The notes under the pieces: model-generated | Told to the model about the DNA's origin: nothing | The model's input: the letters and a program-made list of their open reading frames with translations, nothing else | Databases searched by the model: none | Source: JAVBLD01 sp031553705 | GTDB taxonomy: Bacteria > Bacteroidota > Bacteroidia > Bacteroidales > Marinifilaceae | Length of the DNA stretch: 58,565 nt | Assembly (NCBI GenBank): GCA_031553705.1 | Contig: JAVBLD010000043.1 | Coordinates: forward strand, 1-58,565 | Direction: 5' to 3' | In this document: in pieces, positions 1 through 9,551 of the stretch | Layout of the letters: the number at the start of each line of letters is the position of its first letter | How positions within the stretch are numbered: position 1 is the stretch's first letter | Program-made: the position numbers and the translations under genes

Positions 1-102
1 GCTCTTTGAGGTGATTATCTTTATTCAGGCTGTTTTCGCTTCCTAATCCGAAGATTTCAAAAGGCAGTACATAGGTAGTAAATCTGTTGCTTAACTGCTC
101 TA

Positions 103-185
103 TATTCTTCCATTTAGCCTACCGGAAGAATACAGCGAAACTACGCCGAATAAACCTAACTACCAAACACTTACTCTATTCTTCC
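103..185. repeat. Three copies of a 9-mer, two direct and one inverted
   Basis: TATTCTTCC occurs at 103-111 and 177-185, and its exact reverse complement GGAAGAATA at 124-132. The first pair forms a perfect 9-bp inverted repeat with a 12-nt spacer, and the second pair another with a 44-nt spacer. The set lies just upstream of the promoter-like elements before the 284 gene. It could be an operator, alternative hairpins or leftover repeat sequence; nothing in the sequence decides between these. Confidence 0.4.
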
Positions 186-195
186 GAATTTTGCC

Positions 196-223
196 TATCT
201 TTGCGAGATTCTTTATATCTTTG
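196..223 (+). promoter_or_regulatory. Two TATCTTTG -7 elements upstream of the 284 gene
   Basis: Perfect Bacteroidota -7 elements (TAnnTTTG) lie at 196-203 and 216-223. A TTTG at 190-193 is 22 nt before the second, slightly longer than the usual 19-21 nt. They would give a 5' UTR of roughly 55-75 nt for the gene at 284 and probably also drive fhs downstream. Confidence 0.5.
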
Positions 224-283
224 TGGATGTCACGGATAAAGATTCAACAAATTCAGAAGGTATAACTTATTATTTCAAAACTT

Positions 284-1171
284 ATGGAAGATCAATACAC
301 TGAAAAAGATAGAAAAAACAAAATACTACTAACGATTATCGGATGCTTATCGGCAATATTTGTTGTAATGCTCATATTTTTCATTATCGAAAAGAACGAA
401 AATAAAAAACACATAACAGCCATCCATCAGGAAAAAGAGACATTACAGCAGGAATTAAGCGAACTGAGTAACAATTACGACGGGCTTAAAACCTCCAATG
501 ATACGCTTAATCAAAAGCTATCGAACGAACAGGAAAAAGTAAACACCCTGTTGGAAAAAATGACGAAACTGAAAAACGAATCTTATGCAGAGATTAGTGC
601 ATACAGGAAAGAGATCAATACATTAAAAACAGCTTTAAGAAGTTATGTAGTGCAAATTGACTCTCTGAACCGTATGAATCAAAAACTGGTAGCTGAGAAC
701 ACGGAAGTAAAAAAACAGATAGACTGGGTACGGGAACGTAACACAACGTTGGAATCCGAATCCCAAAACATGAAAGAGGTGATCGCCCGCGCCCGCGCAC
801 TGGTAGCTGAAAACTTCATTGTTTATCCTATCAATAAAAAAGGAAAAGAGATCAGTTGGAAAAGATGCTTTCAACTAAAAGCCGACTTTGTCATTGCAAA
901 AAACATCACGGCAACACGCGGCGAACGTACCATATATCTTCATATCATTCGGCCGGATGAAAAAGTAATTGCTTTCAGCGAAGACTCTTTTTTCACATAT
1001 CGTGATGCTTCATTAACATATGCGGCCAAAAGAGAATTCGAATTTGAAGGAGAACGTTTGGAAATGGCTATATACTGGCCAAATGACGGCAGTTTGATAA
1101 AAGGTAAATATGTCGCGGAACTTTTTTGCGATAACGAACTGATCGGAACCACAGAATTCTTTTTAAAGTAA
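284..1171 (+). CDS. Membrane-anchored coiled-coil protein, function unknown
   Basis: A 295-residue protein with a short charged N-terminus, one hydrophobic segment at about residues 14-36, and a long heptad-rich coiled coil at about 40-170 (Glu/Lys/Gln/Asn-rich with Leu spacing). A C-terminal globular region of about 120 residues is rich in beta-strand-like segments. There is no lipobox or cleavable signal, so it is probably a type II inner-membrane protein with the coiled coil and C-terminal domain in the periplasm. Similar proteins of unknown role occur in Bacteroidales. It is 22 nt upstream of fhs on the same strand, so the two are probably co-transcribed, but no shared function is apparent. 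I do not recognise a named family. Confidence 0.85.
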   Translation: MEDQYTEKDRKNKILLTIIGCLSAIFVVMLIFFIIEKNENKKHITAIHQEKETLQQELSELSNNYDGLKTSNDTLNQKLSNEQEKVNTLLEKMTKLKNESYAEISAYRKEINTLKTALRSYVVQIDSLNRMNQKLVAENTEVKKQIDWVRERNTTLESESQNMKEVIARARALVAENFIVYPINKKGKEISWKRCFQLKADFVIAKNITATRGERTIYLHIIRPDEKVIAFSEDSFFTYRDASLTYAAKREFEFEGERLEMAIYWPNDGSLIKGKYVAELFCDNELIGTTEFFLK

Positions 1172-1193
1172 CCCCATAAATACTCGCCGGACC

Positions 1194-2861
1194 ATGACAG
1201 ATATTGAAATTGCTAATTCCGTAACGTTAAAGCCAATCACTGAAATAGCCGTTCTATTGAAGATTGATCCGGAGACGATTGATCAGTATGGGAAATATAA
1301 AGCCAAATTACCGTTAAACCTGATAAACCCTGCAAAAATGCAGGGTAAACACTTAATCCTGGTATCAGCCATATCTCCGACTCCTGCGGGGGAAGGAAAA
1401 ACGACGATCTCCATCGGATTAAGCGAAGGGTTGAACCGTATCGGTAAAAAGACAACCGTAGTATTAAGAGAACCCTCCCTCGGTCCCGTGTTCGGGATAA
1501 AGGGAGGGGCTACTGGAGGAGGACACGCACAGGTTTTGCCTATGGAAGACATCAATCTCCATTTTACTGGTGATTTTAATGCTGTGGAAAAAGCCCACAA
1601 TCTATTGGCAGCACTGATAGACAACACAATACAAAATAAATCAGCCTCAATCAAACTCGATCCGCGGACTATATCATGGAAAAGAGTCATGGATATGAAT
1701 GACCGTTCTTTACGACATACTATCGTAGGATTGGGCGGCACTTCATCAGGCGTTCCGAGAGAGACCGGTTTTGATATTACTGCCGCATCGGAAATTATGG
1801 CAATCCTCTGTCTATCCGACAACATCAACGATCTGAAAGAGCGGTTGGGAAATATTTTTATCGGTTACACCTATGATCAACAGCCTATCTACGCCCGTGA
1901 CCTGAAAGCGAACGGAGCAATGGCCGCTCTACTAAAAGATGCAATCAAACCGAACCTTGTCCAGACAATTGAAGGAAACCCCGCTATTATCCACGGTGGA
2001 CCGTTTGCTAATATTGCACAGGGGACCAATTCAGTACTGGCGACCCGAATGGGACTCTCTCTTTCCGACTTCGTTGTGACGGAAGCCGGTTTTGGTTTCG
2101 ACCTCGGAGCAGAGAAATTTCTGGATATCAAATGTGTGAAAGCCGGATTGAACCCCAGTGCCGTCGTACTTGTTGCAACGGTTAGAGCTTTAAAATACCA
2201 TGGAGGAGTAAAATTGGACACATTGAAAGAAGAGAACATCGAAGCCTTGAAAAAAGGACTCGGAAACCTCGAAAAGCATGTTGAGAACATGAAAAAATTC
2301 AATATCTGTCCGGTAGTTGCCGTAAATAAGTTCCTTTCCGACACGGATGCTGAAATCCAGATTATCCGTGAAAAATGTAAAGAGCTGGGCGTACCGATGG
2401 AAGTAGCCGAAGTATGGGCAAAAGGAGGTCTGGGCGCTGAAAGATTAGCTACATTGGTGGCGAAAGTGGCCGAACAATGCCTCTGTCAATTCCGTCCGCT
2501 TTACGACTGGAACTGGAATATTGAAAGAAAAATCGAAACTATTGCCAAAGAAATATATGGAGCTGTGGCTATTGATTATACAACACAAGCAAAAAATGAC
2601 TTGAAAAGAATTATTAAACTGGGATTGGATAAACTTCCCGTATGTATTGCCAAAACTCAAAAATCGTTATCGGATAATCCCCAATTACTTGGCCGTCCGA
2701 AAGATTTTGTGGTAACTGTCCGACAAATAGAGATTGCTGCCGGTGCCGGCTTTCTGATCCCTATTACCGGAGAGATTATGCGTATGCCAGGTCTGCCTGA
2801 AAACCCTGCGGCAGAACTTATTGACATTGACCAGAATGGACACATTTCCGGTCTGTTTTGA
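1194..2861 (+). CDS. fhs: Formate--tetrahydrofolate ligase
   Basis: The 555-residue protein matches the normal family length. It makes 10-formyl-THF from formate, THF and ATP in the cytoplasm, feeding purine synthesis and one-carbon metabolism. The ATP-binding loop TPAGEGKTTISIGL is at about residues 62-75, followed by the conserved GIKGGATGGGHAQVLPMEDINLHFTGD region (split here: GIKGGATGGGHAQ, then LPMEDINLHFTGD). The C-terminus has the GEIMRMPGLP motif typical of the family. It probably shares a transcript with the coiled-coil gene upstream. The ATG start is supported by conservation of the N-terminal region. purC at 55651 also belongs to purine synthesis but is far away. Confidence 0.97.
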   Translation: MTDIEIANSVTLKPITEIAVLLKIDPETIDQYGKYKAKLPLNLINPAKMQGKHLILVSAISPTPAGEGKTTISIGLSEGLNRIGKKTTVVLREPSLGPVFGIKGGATGGGHAQVLPMEDINLHFTGDFNAVEKAHNLLAALIDNTIQNKSASIKLDPRTISWKRVMDMNDRSLRHTIVGLGGTSSGVPRETGFDITAASEIMAILCLSDNINDLKERLGNIFIGYTYDQQPIYARDLKANGAMAALLKDAIKPNLVQTIEGNPAIIHGGPFANIAQGTNSVLATRMGLSLSDFVVTEAGFGFDLGAEKFLDIKCVKAGLNPSAVVLVATVRALKYHGGVKLDTLKEENIEALKKGLGNLEKHVENMKKFNICPVVAVNKFLSDTDAEIQIIREKCKELGVPMEVAEVWAKGGLGAERLATLVAKVAEQCLCQFRPLYDWNWNIERKIETIAKEIYGAVAIDYTTQAKNDLKRIIKLGLDKLPVCIAKTQKSLSDNPQLLGRPKDFVVTVRQIEIAAGAGFLIPITGEIMRMPGLPENPAAELIDIDQNGHISGLF

Positions 2862-2914
2862 CTTTTTTGTCCCAATAACGAAAACACCGACTAGGACAAT
2901 TAAAACCGCACCCT

Positions 2915-4105
2915 ATGCGAAGTAATAACCTAATATTCATCGCAGGAATTCTTTCTATACTATTAACGGATACACTCCTCTTTTTACAGATCAAACAATA
3001 TTTGCATCATAAATGGCAAATCTTTGCCTACAGCTTATATAGCTTATTGTTTATCCTGATTGTAACTGCATGCCATATTGCTATGCCCTTATTAAAAGGT
3101 CCTACCGCCTACTATTGGATAGGTACGGTTATCGGGATATTATTTCTGTTCTATACACCTAAACTGATATATATTATCATTAGCATATTGGCCCGGCTCT
3201 GCAGCAGGGTCAGCAGGAAAGTCGGATTTTTTCTTCAGGTTTTGGCGCTCATAACAGGTGGAGCATGTTTTCTTTTTCTTCTGTATAGCATTACTATCGG
3301 ACGTTATAACTACAAAATCAATACGGTAACGATTGAGTATGCCGATCTACCGGCATCCTTTGACCGCCTGAAAATTGTTCAGATTACAGATCTACATTTA
3401 GGAAGCTACGCCAAACATTATAAAGGTATCTCTAAATTAGTACGCGAAGTAAATAATCTTCATCCAGACCTGATCTTTTTTACTGGGGATATGATTAACA
3501 ATTTTGCTTCTGAAATGGATCCCTGGATAGATATTCTAAAGCAATTGAATGCAAAACAGGGGAAATTTGCGGTAACCGGTAACCATGATTACGGAGATTA
3601 TACCCATTGGGACTCTCCGCAGGCACGGATAAATAACCTGGAACAATTCTTCAAAAATATGAGAACGGCCGACTTCCAGATGCTGAACAACAGCCATATA
3701 CCATTGATTATAAATCAGGACACAATATATATTATCGGAGTTGAAAATTGGGGCAATCCTCCTTTTCCGCGTTATGGCCGTCTTGCAGAAGCCATGCCGC
3801 GCAAACACGAAACGTTCAACATCCTGCTTTCGCATGATCCCGTTCATTGGAGAGCAGAAGTGCTGAATTACAACATCCCGCTCACGCTATCCGGCCACAC
3901 ACATGCTATGCAAGCGGGTTTTCAGATAAGGCACCACGTATGGAGTCCGGCAAAGTATGTTTATACTGAATATTATGGACTATATAATAAGAATAAACAA
4001 TATCTTTATGTTTCAAGCGGTCAAGGATATCTTGGTTTTCCTGGAAGAATAGGCTTAAGGCCCGAGATTACCGAGCTTATTTTAATACGAAAAAATATTC
4101 GTTGA
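2915..4105 (+). CDS. Membrane metallophosphoesterase (YkuE/calcineurin-like)
   Basis: A 396-residue protein with about four hydrophobic segments in the first 140 residues, then a calcineurin-like phosphoesterase domain. Metal-binding motifs appear in order: ITDLHLG (Asp, His), FFTGDMINN (Asp), VTGNHDYGDY (Asn-His), LSHDPVHW (His) and LSGHTHAMQAGF (His-x-His). Family members with this layout are membrane-linked phosphodiesterases; UDP-diacylglucosamine-type or phospholipid headgroup substrates are known for relatives, but the substrate here cannot be read from sequence. The gene is 53 nt downstream of fhs on the same strand and may be part of the same transcript. Confidence 0.9.
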   Translation: MRSNNLIFIAGILSILLTDTLLFLQIKQYLHHKWQIFAYSLYSLLFILIVTACHIAMPLLKGPTAYYWIGTVIGILFLFYTPKLIYIIISILARLCSRVSRKVGFFLQVLALITGGACFLFLLYSITIGRYNYKINTVTIEYADLPASFDRLKIVQITDLHLGSYAKHYKGISKLVREVNNLHPDLIFFTGDMINNFASEMDPWIDILKQLNAKQGKFAVTGNHDYGDYTHWDSPQARINNLEQFFKNMRTADFQMLNNSHIPLIINQDTIYIIGVENWGNPPFPRYGRLAEAMPRKHETFNILLSHDPVHWRAEVLNYNIPLTLSGHTHAMQAGFQIRHHVWSPAKYVYTEYYGLYNKNKQYLYVSSGQGYLGFPGRIGLRPEITELILIRKNIR

Positions 4106-4173
4106 TCTGAAACATTATGAATTCAAAATAAGTTTTAATCTTAAACTGATGTATTTTTTTATAAGCAAGCCAA

Positions 4174-6075
4174 ATGAATAAATACAACTATCGTTTCTCA
4201 AGGCAACTAATTATATATATGGTAGTTGTATTGTTTATTACATTTGGTTTTATTTCTATAAATCTATTCATAACTCTAAAATTATTACTCAACACCAACG
4301 CCCGTCATCATACAAAGAATATCTCTACCAATATTATTCAAACGATCTATCACGAAATAAGTAGGTTTGAAGCTCTTCCTGTTATGATTTCGGAACTTTG
4401 CGACGACTTAGATTACCAGCATGCCAAAGTCATACTAAGAAAAATAGTAGAGGATTATCCGTTTGTCGAAGGATGTTCCATACACTATGACATTACGCAT
4501 CCTCTTTCGGGTAAAATACCGCATCTTCGCATTTATAAGCAAGAAAATGATTCCATCGTATGTGAAACACCATTGACCTACAATGTTCACATCTCGGACT
4601 CCAGTATATCTAAAAACAGTAGAAACGGCTACTGGATACAGACTATAAGCCGGAGGCATCATATCCAATCATATTGTGAGCCGCTTCTGGACCGGAATAA
4701 AAATGTCTATGGTATTTTGAAGATAGATTGCGATTTAAGCGCTATTGCCAATAGTTACAAACTATATAATTTCGGCTATCTTTTCATTATCGATAATAAA
4801 GGTCAGTTTATAACCCATCCGAATCCGGAAGTGATGGCATACGGCGACATTAATTATTATTTCAATCACACAAAACCCAACCACTCCAAAATTCTTATCA
4901 ATAAATTCATAAACGGAGATGAGTGTTTCGCAATCATCACAAAAAATAATATTAAACACTATCTTCATTTTATTTCGATAGCAAAAATAAACTGGCGATT
5001 AGGTGTTATCTATCCTTGTAAAGATATGTCAGTACCTTTCAACAGCCTGTATATCCTACTGTTTATTTGTCTTATTTCAGGTCTTTTATTTTTATATGGT
5101 TGTATCATCAGAATCGTCCACAAACTTTCTTATCCTCTAAATGAATTGAGTGAAACAGCGCAAAAGATGGCAAGAGGAGAGTTTCAAACTCAGCTGACAG
5201 AATTATCTCAATCCAGGCAGACACCTGACGAAATCAAGGAACTATATAAATCCGTCCATTATCTCCAGAAAAGCATTATAGACTATATAGAACGCTTGAA
5301 AATCAGCTCTGCTGAAAAAGAACGGATCAATTCGGAAATGAGACTAGCGCAAAAAATACAAGAACAATTTTTACCTGCTCAACAATATATCCCTTCTTCG
5401 GTTGATATTTTCGGAAAAATAAGACAATCGAATGAAGTTGGAGGTGATCTGTACGAATATTTTATAGTAAACGACAAACTCTATTTCACCATCGGTGATG
5501 TCTGCGGTAAAGGTACTCCATCGGCTTTATATATGGCGTCCATCATTAAATTCTTCAAATATGTCGCAAACGGAAAAACTTCTACAGCAGAAATCTGTAA
5601 TATCATCAACGCCCATACATGTGGCGACAATGACAATGAAATGTATGTTACCATGTTTATGGGCATCATTGAACTGAATAGTGGGAAGATGACTTACACA
5701 AACGCCGGCCACCCGTATCCGCTTATTATTGAGAAAGATGAAAACGTTCATTGCCTTAGCAAATATCCGGATGTTCCGATCGGCGTTCTGGAGGATTATA
5801 CTTACAAAGAGCACACATATACCTTTCCCAGAGACACACAAATCCTGCTATATACCGATGGCGTGACTGATGCAGAGAGTGTTGATACCGAATTCTACGG
5901 TAAAGAAAGACTAATCTTATGTATTAAGAAAGCACCGGAAAAAACGCCAGAACATATAGTAAATTCTATCCTAGAAAGTATAAGCCAACACATACGGGGA
6001 GTCAGGCAATCGGACGACCTGACACTACTGGCCATTTTATATAAAGGAACAACTGAAGAAAAAACGCCGGACTAA
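4174..6075 (+). CDS. Transmembrane sensor with SpoIIE-type PP2C phosphatase output
   Basis: The 633-residue protein has TM1 at about 13-35, a periplasmic sensor of about 250 residues (Cache-like, inferred from layout), TM2 at about 290-313, a HAMP-like linker with coiled coil to about 390, and a SpoIIE/RsbU-type serine phosphatase domain to the end. Phosphatase motifs visible are EVGGDLYEYF, IGDVCGKGTPSALYMA, TYTNAGHPYPL, LLYTDGVTDAES and RQSDDLTLLAI. Such enzymes dephosphorylate STAS anti-anti-sigma proteins in partner-switching systems. No anti-sigma kinase or STAS protein is encoded in this window, so the partner is elsewhere. Its stop overlaps the stop of the convergent LTA-synthase-like gene by 4 nt. 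Confidence 0.9.
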   Translation: MNKYNYRFSRQLIIYMVVVLFITFGFISINLFITLKLLLNTNARHHTKNISTNIIQTIYHEISRFEALPVMISELCDDLDYQHAKVILRKIVEDYPFVEGCSIHYDITHPLSGKIPHLRIYKQENDSIVCETPLTYNVHISDSSISKNSRNGYWIQTISRRHHIQSYCEPLLDRNKNVYGILKIDCDLSAIANSYKLYNFGYLFIIDNKGQFITHPNPEVMAYGDINYYFNHTKPNHSKILINKFINGDECFAIITKNNIKHYLHFISIAKINWRLGVIYPCKDMSVPFNSLYILLFICLISGLLFLYGCIIRIVHKLSYPLNELSETAQKMARGEFQTQLTELSQSRQTPDEIKELYKSVHYLQKSIIDYIERLKISSAEKERINSEMRLAQKIQEQFLPAQQYIPSSVDIFGKIRQSNEVGGDLYEYFIVNDKLYFTIGDVCGKGTPSALYMASIIKFFKYVANGKTSTAEICNIINAHTCGDNDNEMYVTMFMGIIELNSGKMTYTNAGHPYPLIIEKDENVHCLSKYPDVPIGVLEDYTYKEHTYTFPRDTQILLYTDGVTDAESVDTEFYGKERLILCIKKAPEKTPEHIVNSILESISQHIRGVRQSDDLTLLAILYKGTTEEKTPD

Positions 6076-7907
6076 GGCAATGTTTTTTTCTGTTCATGGT
6101 CTACAGACTGTAAGTAAGCTTTTACAAGCTCATCATTCCGGTGGCACGAATCAGTTACAACATACTGTCGGCTTTTCAAATTATAAATAGATTCCCCTTT
6201 ATCAGATATAAAACAGGCTGCATCGGAATAGGAATAGAACGCAAACGGAACAACATCCGTAGCTAACAGGTTTTTACTGTACTTATATCCGGAATAATCT
6301 ATCCCCAATTGTGCGAAAAGCGTAGCTACCATATCCGTTTGCGAACCAATCACAGAAATGACCGTATCCTTTACATTCAGAACTCCTCCCGTAAAAATCA
6401 AAGGAATCCGGTAGGCCGCCGGAGATGCAGGATCCAGATTACCTATCGCACGTGTACCATGATCGGCCATCAATACAAACAATGTACTATCCCATATATC
6501 CGACTGTTTACATTTTTTAATAAAATCACCAATACAACGATCGCTATAATAGATTGCATTTAAAAACTTACTTTGGGAATCACTACCCTTGATTTGTGTT
6601 GGCATTGGTACTTCAAACGGCTCATGACTACTCATATTAAACGCCATATACATAAAAGGAAAAGGAGCCCGGCTAACATCCTCATAAAAACGATTAAACA
6701 TATATTCATCGTGAATTCCCCACTTAAAAGTAGGCCCCTTTGCTTCACCGGAAAAATCATCTTCAGTTACAAACTCCTGAAAACTCATGGTAATATAAGA
6801 ACGGAAACTTCCGAAATTAATATCGCCGGCATAATAGAATCTTGTATGATACCCATGATTTTCCAGATCTTTCGGAAATCTGGGATGAGCAATTGTTTTG
6901 TCAGGATATTTGATCATCGCGACATCCGGATGAGAAGGAAAAGCACTGATTGCTGCAATTATCCCCCTGTCGGAACGCCCACCCGTAGCATAGATATTAG
7001 AAAAAAGAATGCCTTCTTTTGCCAGTTCATTCAAATTGGGAGTAACCCCTTTGGCTCCTCCCAACACCTCTATTGCATTAGCAGTAAAACTCTCCAGTAG
7101 TAGAAAAACAATATTGGGACGTTGCGTTTTTAATACATGAGGAAAAATTGTTCCGGTTTTATGCAAACTATCCACAATATGTTCTGCTCTTTCCTGCGGC
7201 ATAAAGTGATAATTATTTTTAAATTTATGTATATGTGTCACTTCATACATAAAATTCCAGACAGGATTGACTGCTGCCTGGTTGGCAAACATGTTGTCCC
7301 GGTGGAAGAATACAAAACTGCTATTCATCGGAGCTACATTAAATCCTCCGCGTACCGGAATAAGCATAACTCCCCCTATCAGCAAAAATACCGGTACCTG
7401 CTGCCAGTTCCATCCCCGGTAATGAAGCGCACATACGACAAAACGGTGATATATATAATAAAAGAAAGCAATAAAAGAAAGCATCAACAACAACAACCCG
7501 GCAATCAGCCAATCGGGGGTAGATGCCATAGCCTCCCCCGGAGTATTGATATAAAGTAACGGAGTCGTATTGATATGATACCCCCAATTTTTAAACAACT
7601 CAAGGTCAACAGTCATTACCAGGGAATAAAAAAACAATAAAACTCCGGTCAACCCGTTAAATATATACCGGAGCATCCGTTCTTTCAGATAAGGAGTAAA
7701 CGCCAATATCACACATGAAAGCATTATGATATAGCCCCCCAACGATAGGTCAAGCCGTAGTCCGCGAAAAAATACCCGGGCATACTCTTCGGCGGACAAT
7801 TCAAACGCTTTTCCTCCCTGATAAAGGAGAAACACAATTTTTGCCACTACTGATATACCTACCCAAAACAAGTAATATCTTAGCAAAAAATATATCTTTC
7901 CACGCAT
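6072..7907 (-). CDS. LTA-synthase-family sulfatase-fold membrane enzyme
   Basis: The 611-residue protein has about five transmembrane segments in residues 1-185, then an extracytoplasmic sulfatase/alkaline-phosphatase-fold domain (about 262-560). The metal/nucleophile region reads PNIVFLLLESF (Glu272) and ATGGRSDRG; the His site is LMADHGTRA near residue 490. Gram-negative members transfer phosphoglycerol- or phosphoethanolamine-type groups to envelope glycans; the acceptor here is unknown. The usual nucleophile in this position is Thr, but here it appears to be Ser312 (reported as a finding). It is the last gene before the convergent phosphatase and lies 53 nt after dnaB on the same strand. 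Confidence 0.88.
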   Translation of the reverse strand: MRGKIYFLLRYYLFWVGISVVAKIVFLLYQGGKAFELSAEEYARVFFRGLRLDLSLGGYIIMLSCVILAFTPYLKERMLRYIFNGLTGVLLFFYSLVMTVDLELFKNWGYHINTTPLLYINTPGEAMASTPDWLIAGLLLLMLSFIAFFYYIYHRFVVCALHYRGWNWQQVPVFLLIGGVMLIPVRGGFNVAPMNSSFVFFHRDNMFANQAAVNPVWNFMYEVTHIHKFKNNYHFMPQERAEHIVDSLHKTGTIFPHVLKTQRPNIVFLLLESFTANAIEVLGGAKGVTPNLNELAKEGILFSNIYATGGRSDRGIIAAISAFPSHPDVAMIKYPDKTIAHPRFPKDLENHGYHTRFYYAGDINFGSFRSYITMSFQEFVTEDDFSGEAKGPTFKWGIHDEYMFNRFYEDVSRAPFPFMYMAFNMSSHEPFEVPMPTQIKGSDSQSKFLNAIYYSDRCIGDFIKKCKQSDIWDSTLFVLMADHGTRAIGNLDPASPAAYRIPLIFTGGVLNVKDTVISVIGSQTDMVATLFAQLGIDYSGYKYSKNLLATDVVPFAFYSYSDAACFISDKGESIYNLKSRQYVVTDSCHRNDELVKAYLQSVDHEQKKTLP

Positions 7908-7960
7908 ATTCTTAATCCGTTAAGTATCGAAAAATGAGAATACAAACCAATATCTTTGTT

Positions 7961-9487
7961 TTAAAACGGCGCATCTCCCGGAGCGCCGTATTCAAATGCC
8001 GAGAGGCCCCCTTCGAAACCGCTATCCAACGCAGGAACCTCTTCGTTCATCTTTGATCCTAAGATACGGGTAGTCACCTCTCCGGTCGTAATGCTAGGCA
8101 TAAACGGCGAAGTAGTTTCCACGTCACAGAACTGAGTCAATTCGGCTTTGAAACGTAACCGGATCTCTCCTACTGCCCCATTACGATGCTTTGCAATAAT
8201 AATATCGGCAAGCCCTATCAAGCTATTTCCTTCACTATCTGTGGTGATTCCATATTTCTCCGGTCGGTGGATAAACAGCACCATATCAGCATCCTGCTCA
8301 ATCGAGCCGGATTCACGCAAATCCGACAACATCGGTTTTTTATCCACACGTGCCTCCAAGCCCCGGTTCAGCTGGGACAAAGCCAATACAGGTATGTTCA
8401 ACTCTTTAGCTATAATCTTCAACTGCCTTGAAATCATACCCACTTCCTGCTCCCGGTTACCCCTCATATCCATTCCGGTAGTCATTAATTGCAGGTAGTC
8501 GATAATCAATAACTTAATATCGTATTTCTGCTTCAACCGACGACATTTCGCACGTAATTCAAAAATAGACAGAGCAGGCGTATCATCAACCAGAATAGGA
8601 GCATTGATTAACTCTTTGATCCGGCTGTGCAACTGCTTCCACTCATCATTTGTCAATTTTCCGGTCTTTATCTTATTTGATCCGAGTTCCGTTTCACTGG
8701 CTATCAGACGATTCACCAGCTGTACGGCAGACATCTCCAATGAAAAGACGGCGATAGGCTGTTTATATGTCACTGCCATATTCCGTGCCATAGAAAGCAC
8801 AAAAGCCGTTTTTCCCATAGCAGGACGTGCCGCAATAATGACCAGGTCGGAAGGTTGCCATCCGTTTGTAACGGCATCCAATGCCCGGAAACCGGAAGGA
8901 ATTCCATTGATTCCGTCAGGATTTTCTCCCGCTTCCTCAATTCCTTTAAGCGCTGTCCTAATAATAGAAGCAATCTCTCCTGTCTCTTTCTTGATGTTCC
9001 CGTCAGCAATATCAAAAACAGCTTTCTGGGCTTTATCTATCAAATCGGACACATCCGTCGCATCATCATAGGCCATATCCTGTAAATCGGTACAAACTCG
9101 GATAAGCTTCCGTTGTATATACTTCTGTACGATGATCTTCGCATGAAATTCAATATGCGCAGCAGAAGCGACGCGGGATGTCAACTGCGAAAGGTAATAA
9201 TAACCTCCGACCTGTTCAAGTTCACCGGTCTGCTTCAACGATTCGCTCACAGTAAGTATATCTATCGGATCGTCCTGAAGGAATAACTTATGGATGGCCC
9301 TGAATATACGCTGATTAGCATCTTTATAGAAAGCATCCGGCTCCAACAAGTCTCCGACTACTGTGAAAGCATCCCGTTCCAGCATAAGCGCGCCCAGCAC
9401 TGCTTCTTCCAGATCCACCGCTTGCGGCGGCATTTTGCCATACTCCGATTGCAAATCCTTATAACTGCTTTCTGCTTTCTTTGCCAT
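7961..9487 (-). CDS. dnaB: Replicative DNA helicase DnaB
   Basis: A 508-residue protein of normal length with no intein. The N-terminal DnaB domain (about 18-120, with PPQAVDLEEAVLGALM) is followed by the RecA-like hexameric ATPase domain: Walker A AARPAMGKTAFVLS, Walker B LLIIDYLQLM and the sensor region LALSQLNRGLEAR. It unwinds DNA at the replication fork in the cytoplasm. The C-terminal tail is acidic and glycine-rich. The gene sits in a minus-strand run with an exonuclease, fabI and recN; gaps of 50-200 nt leave the operon limits uncertain. Confidence 0.97.
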   Translation of the reverse strand: MAKKAESSYKDLQSEYGKMPPQAVDLEEAVLGALMLERDAFTVVGDLLEPDAFYKDANQRIFRAIHKLFLQDDPIDILTVSESLKQTGELEQVGGYYYLSQLTSRVASAAHIEFHAKIIVQKYIQRKLIRVCTDLQDMAYDDATDVSDLIDKAQKAVFDIADGNIKKETGEIASIIRTALKGIEEAGENPDGINGIPSGFRALDAVTNGWQPSDLVIIAARPAMGKTAFVLSMARNMAVTYKQPIAVFSLEMSAVQLVNRLIASETELGSNKIKTGKLTNDEWKQLHSRIKELINAPILVDDTPALSIFELRAKCRRLKQKYDIKLLIIDYLQLMTTGMDMRGNREQEVGMISRQLKIIAKELNIPVLALSQLNRGLEARVDKKPMLSDLRESGSIEQDADMVLFIHRPEKYGITTDSEGNSLIGLADIIIAKHRNGAVGEIRLRFKAELTQFCDVETTSPFMPSITTGEVTTRILGSKMNEEVPALDSGFEGGLSAFEYGAPGDAPF

Positions 9488-9551
9488 ATCGATAAATGAA
9501 AAATGAATAATAAAGATCCTACCTCTTTTACCTCTTTCTAATTCTCAATCG

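Noticed and set aside
2..118. A 39-codon open frame on the minus strand running off the left edge
   Set aside because: It starts directly after a stop codon with no usable start codon, and its translation does not resemble a family I know. It could be a gene remnant, but chance is enough to explain it.
7951..7958. TATCTTTG on the plus strand, antisense to the dnaB 3' end
   Set aside because: No -33 element at the right spacing and no gene it would serve; probably a chance match.
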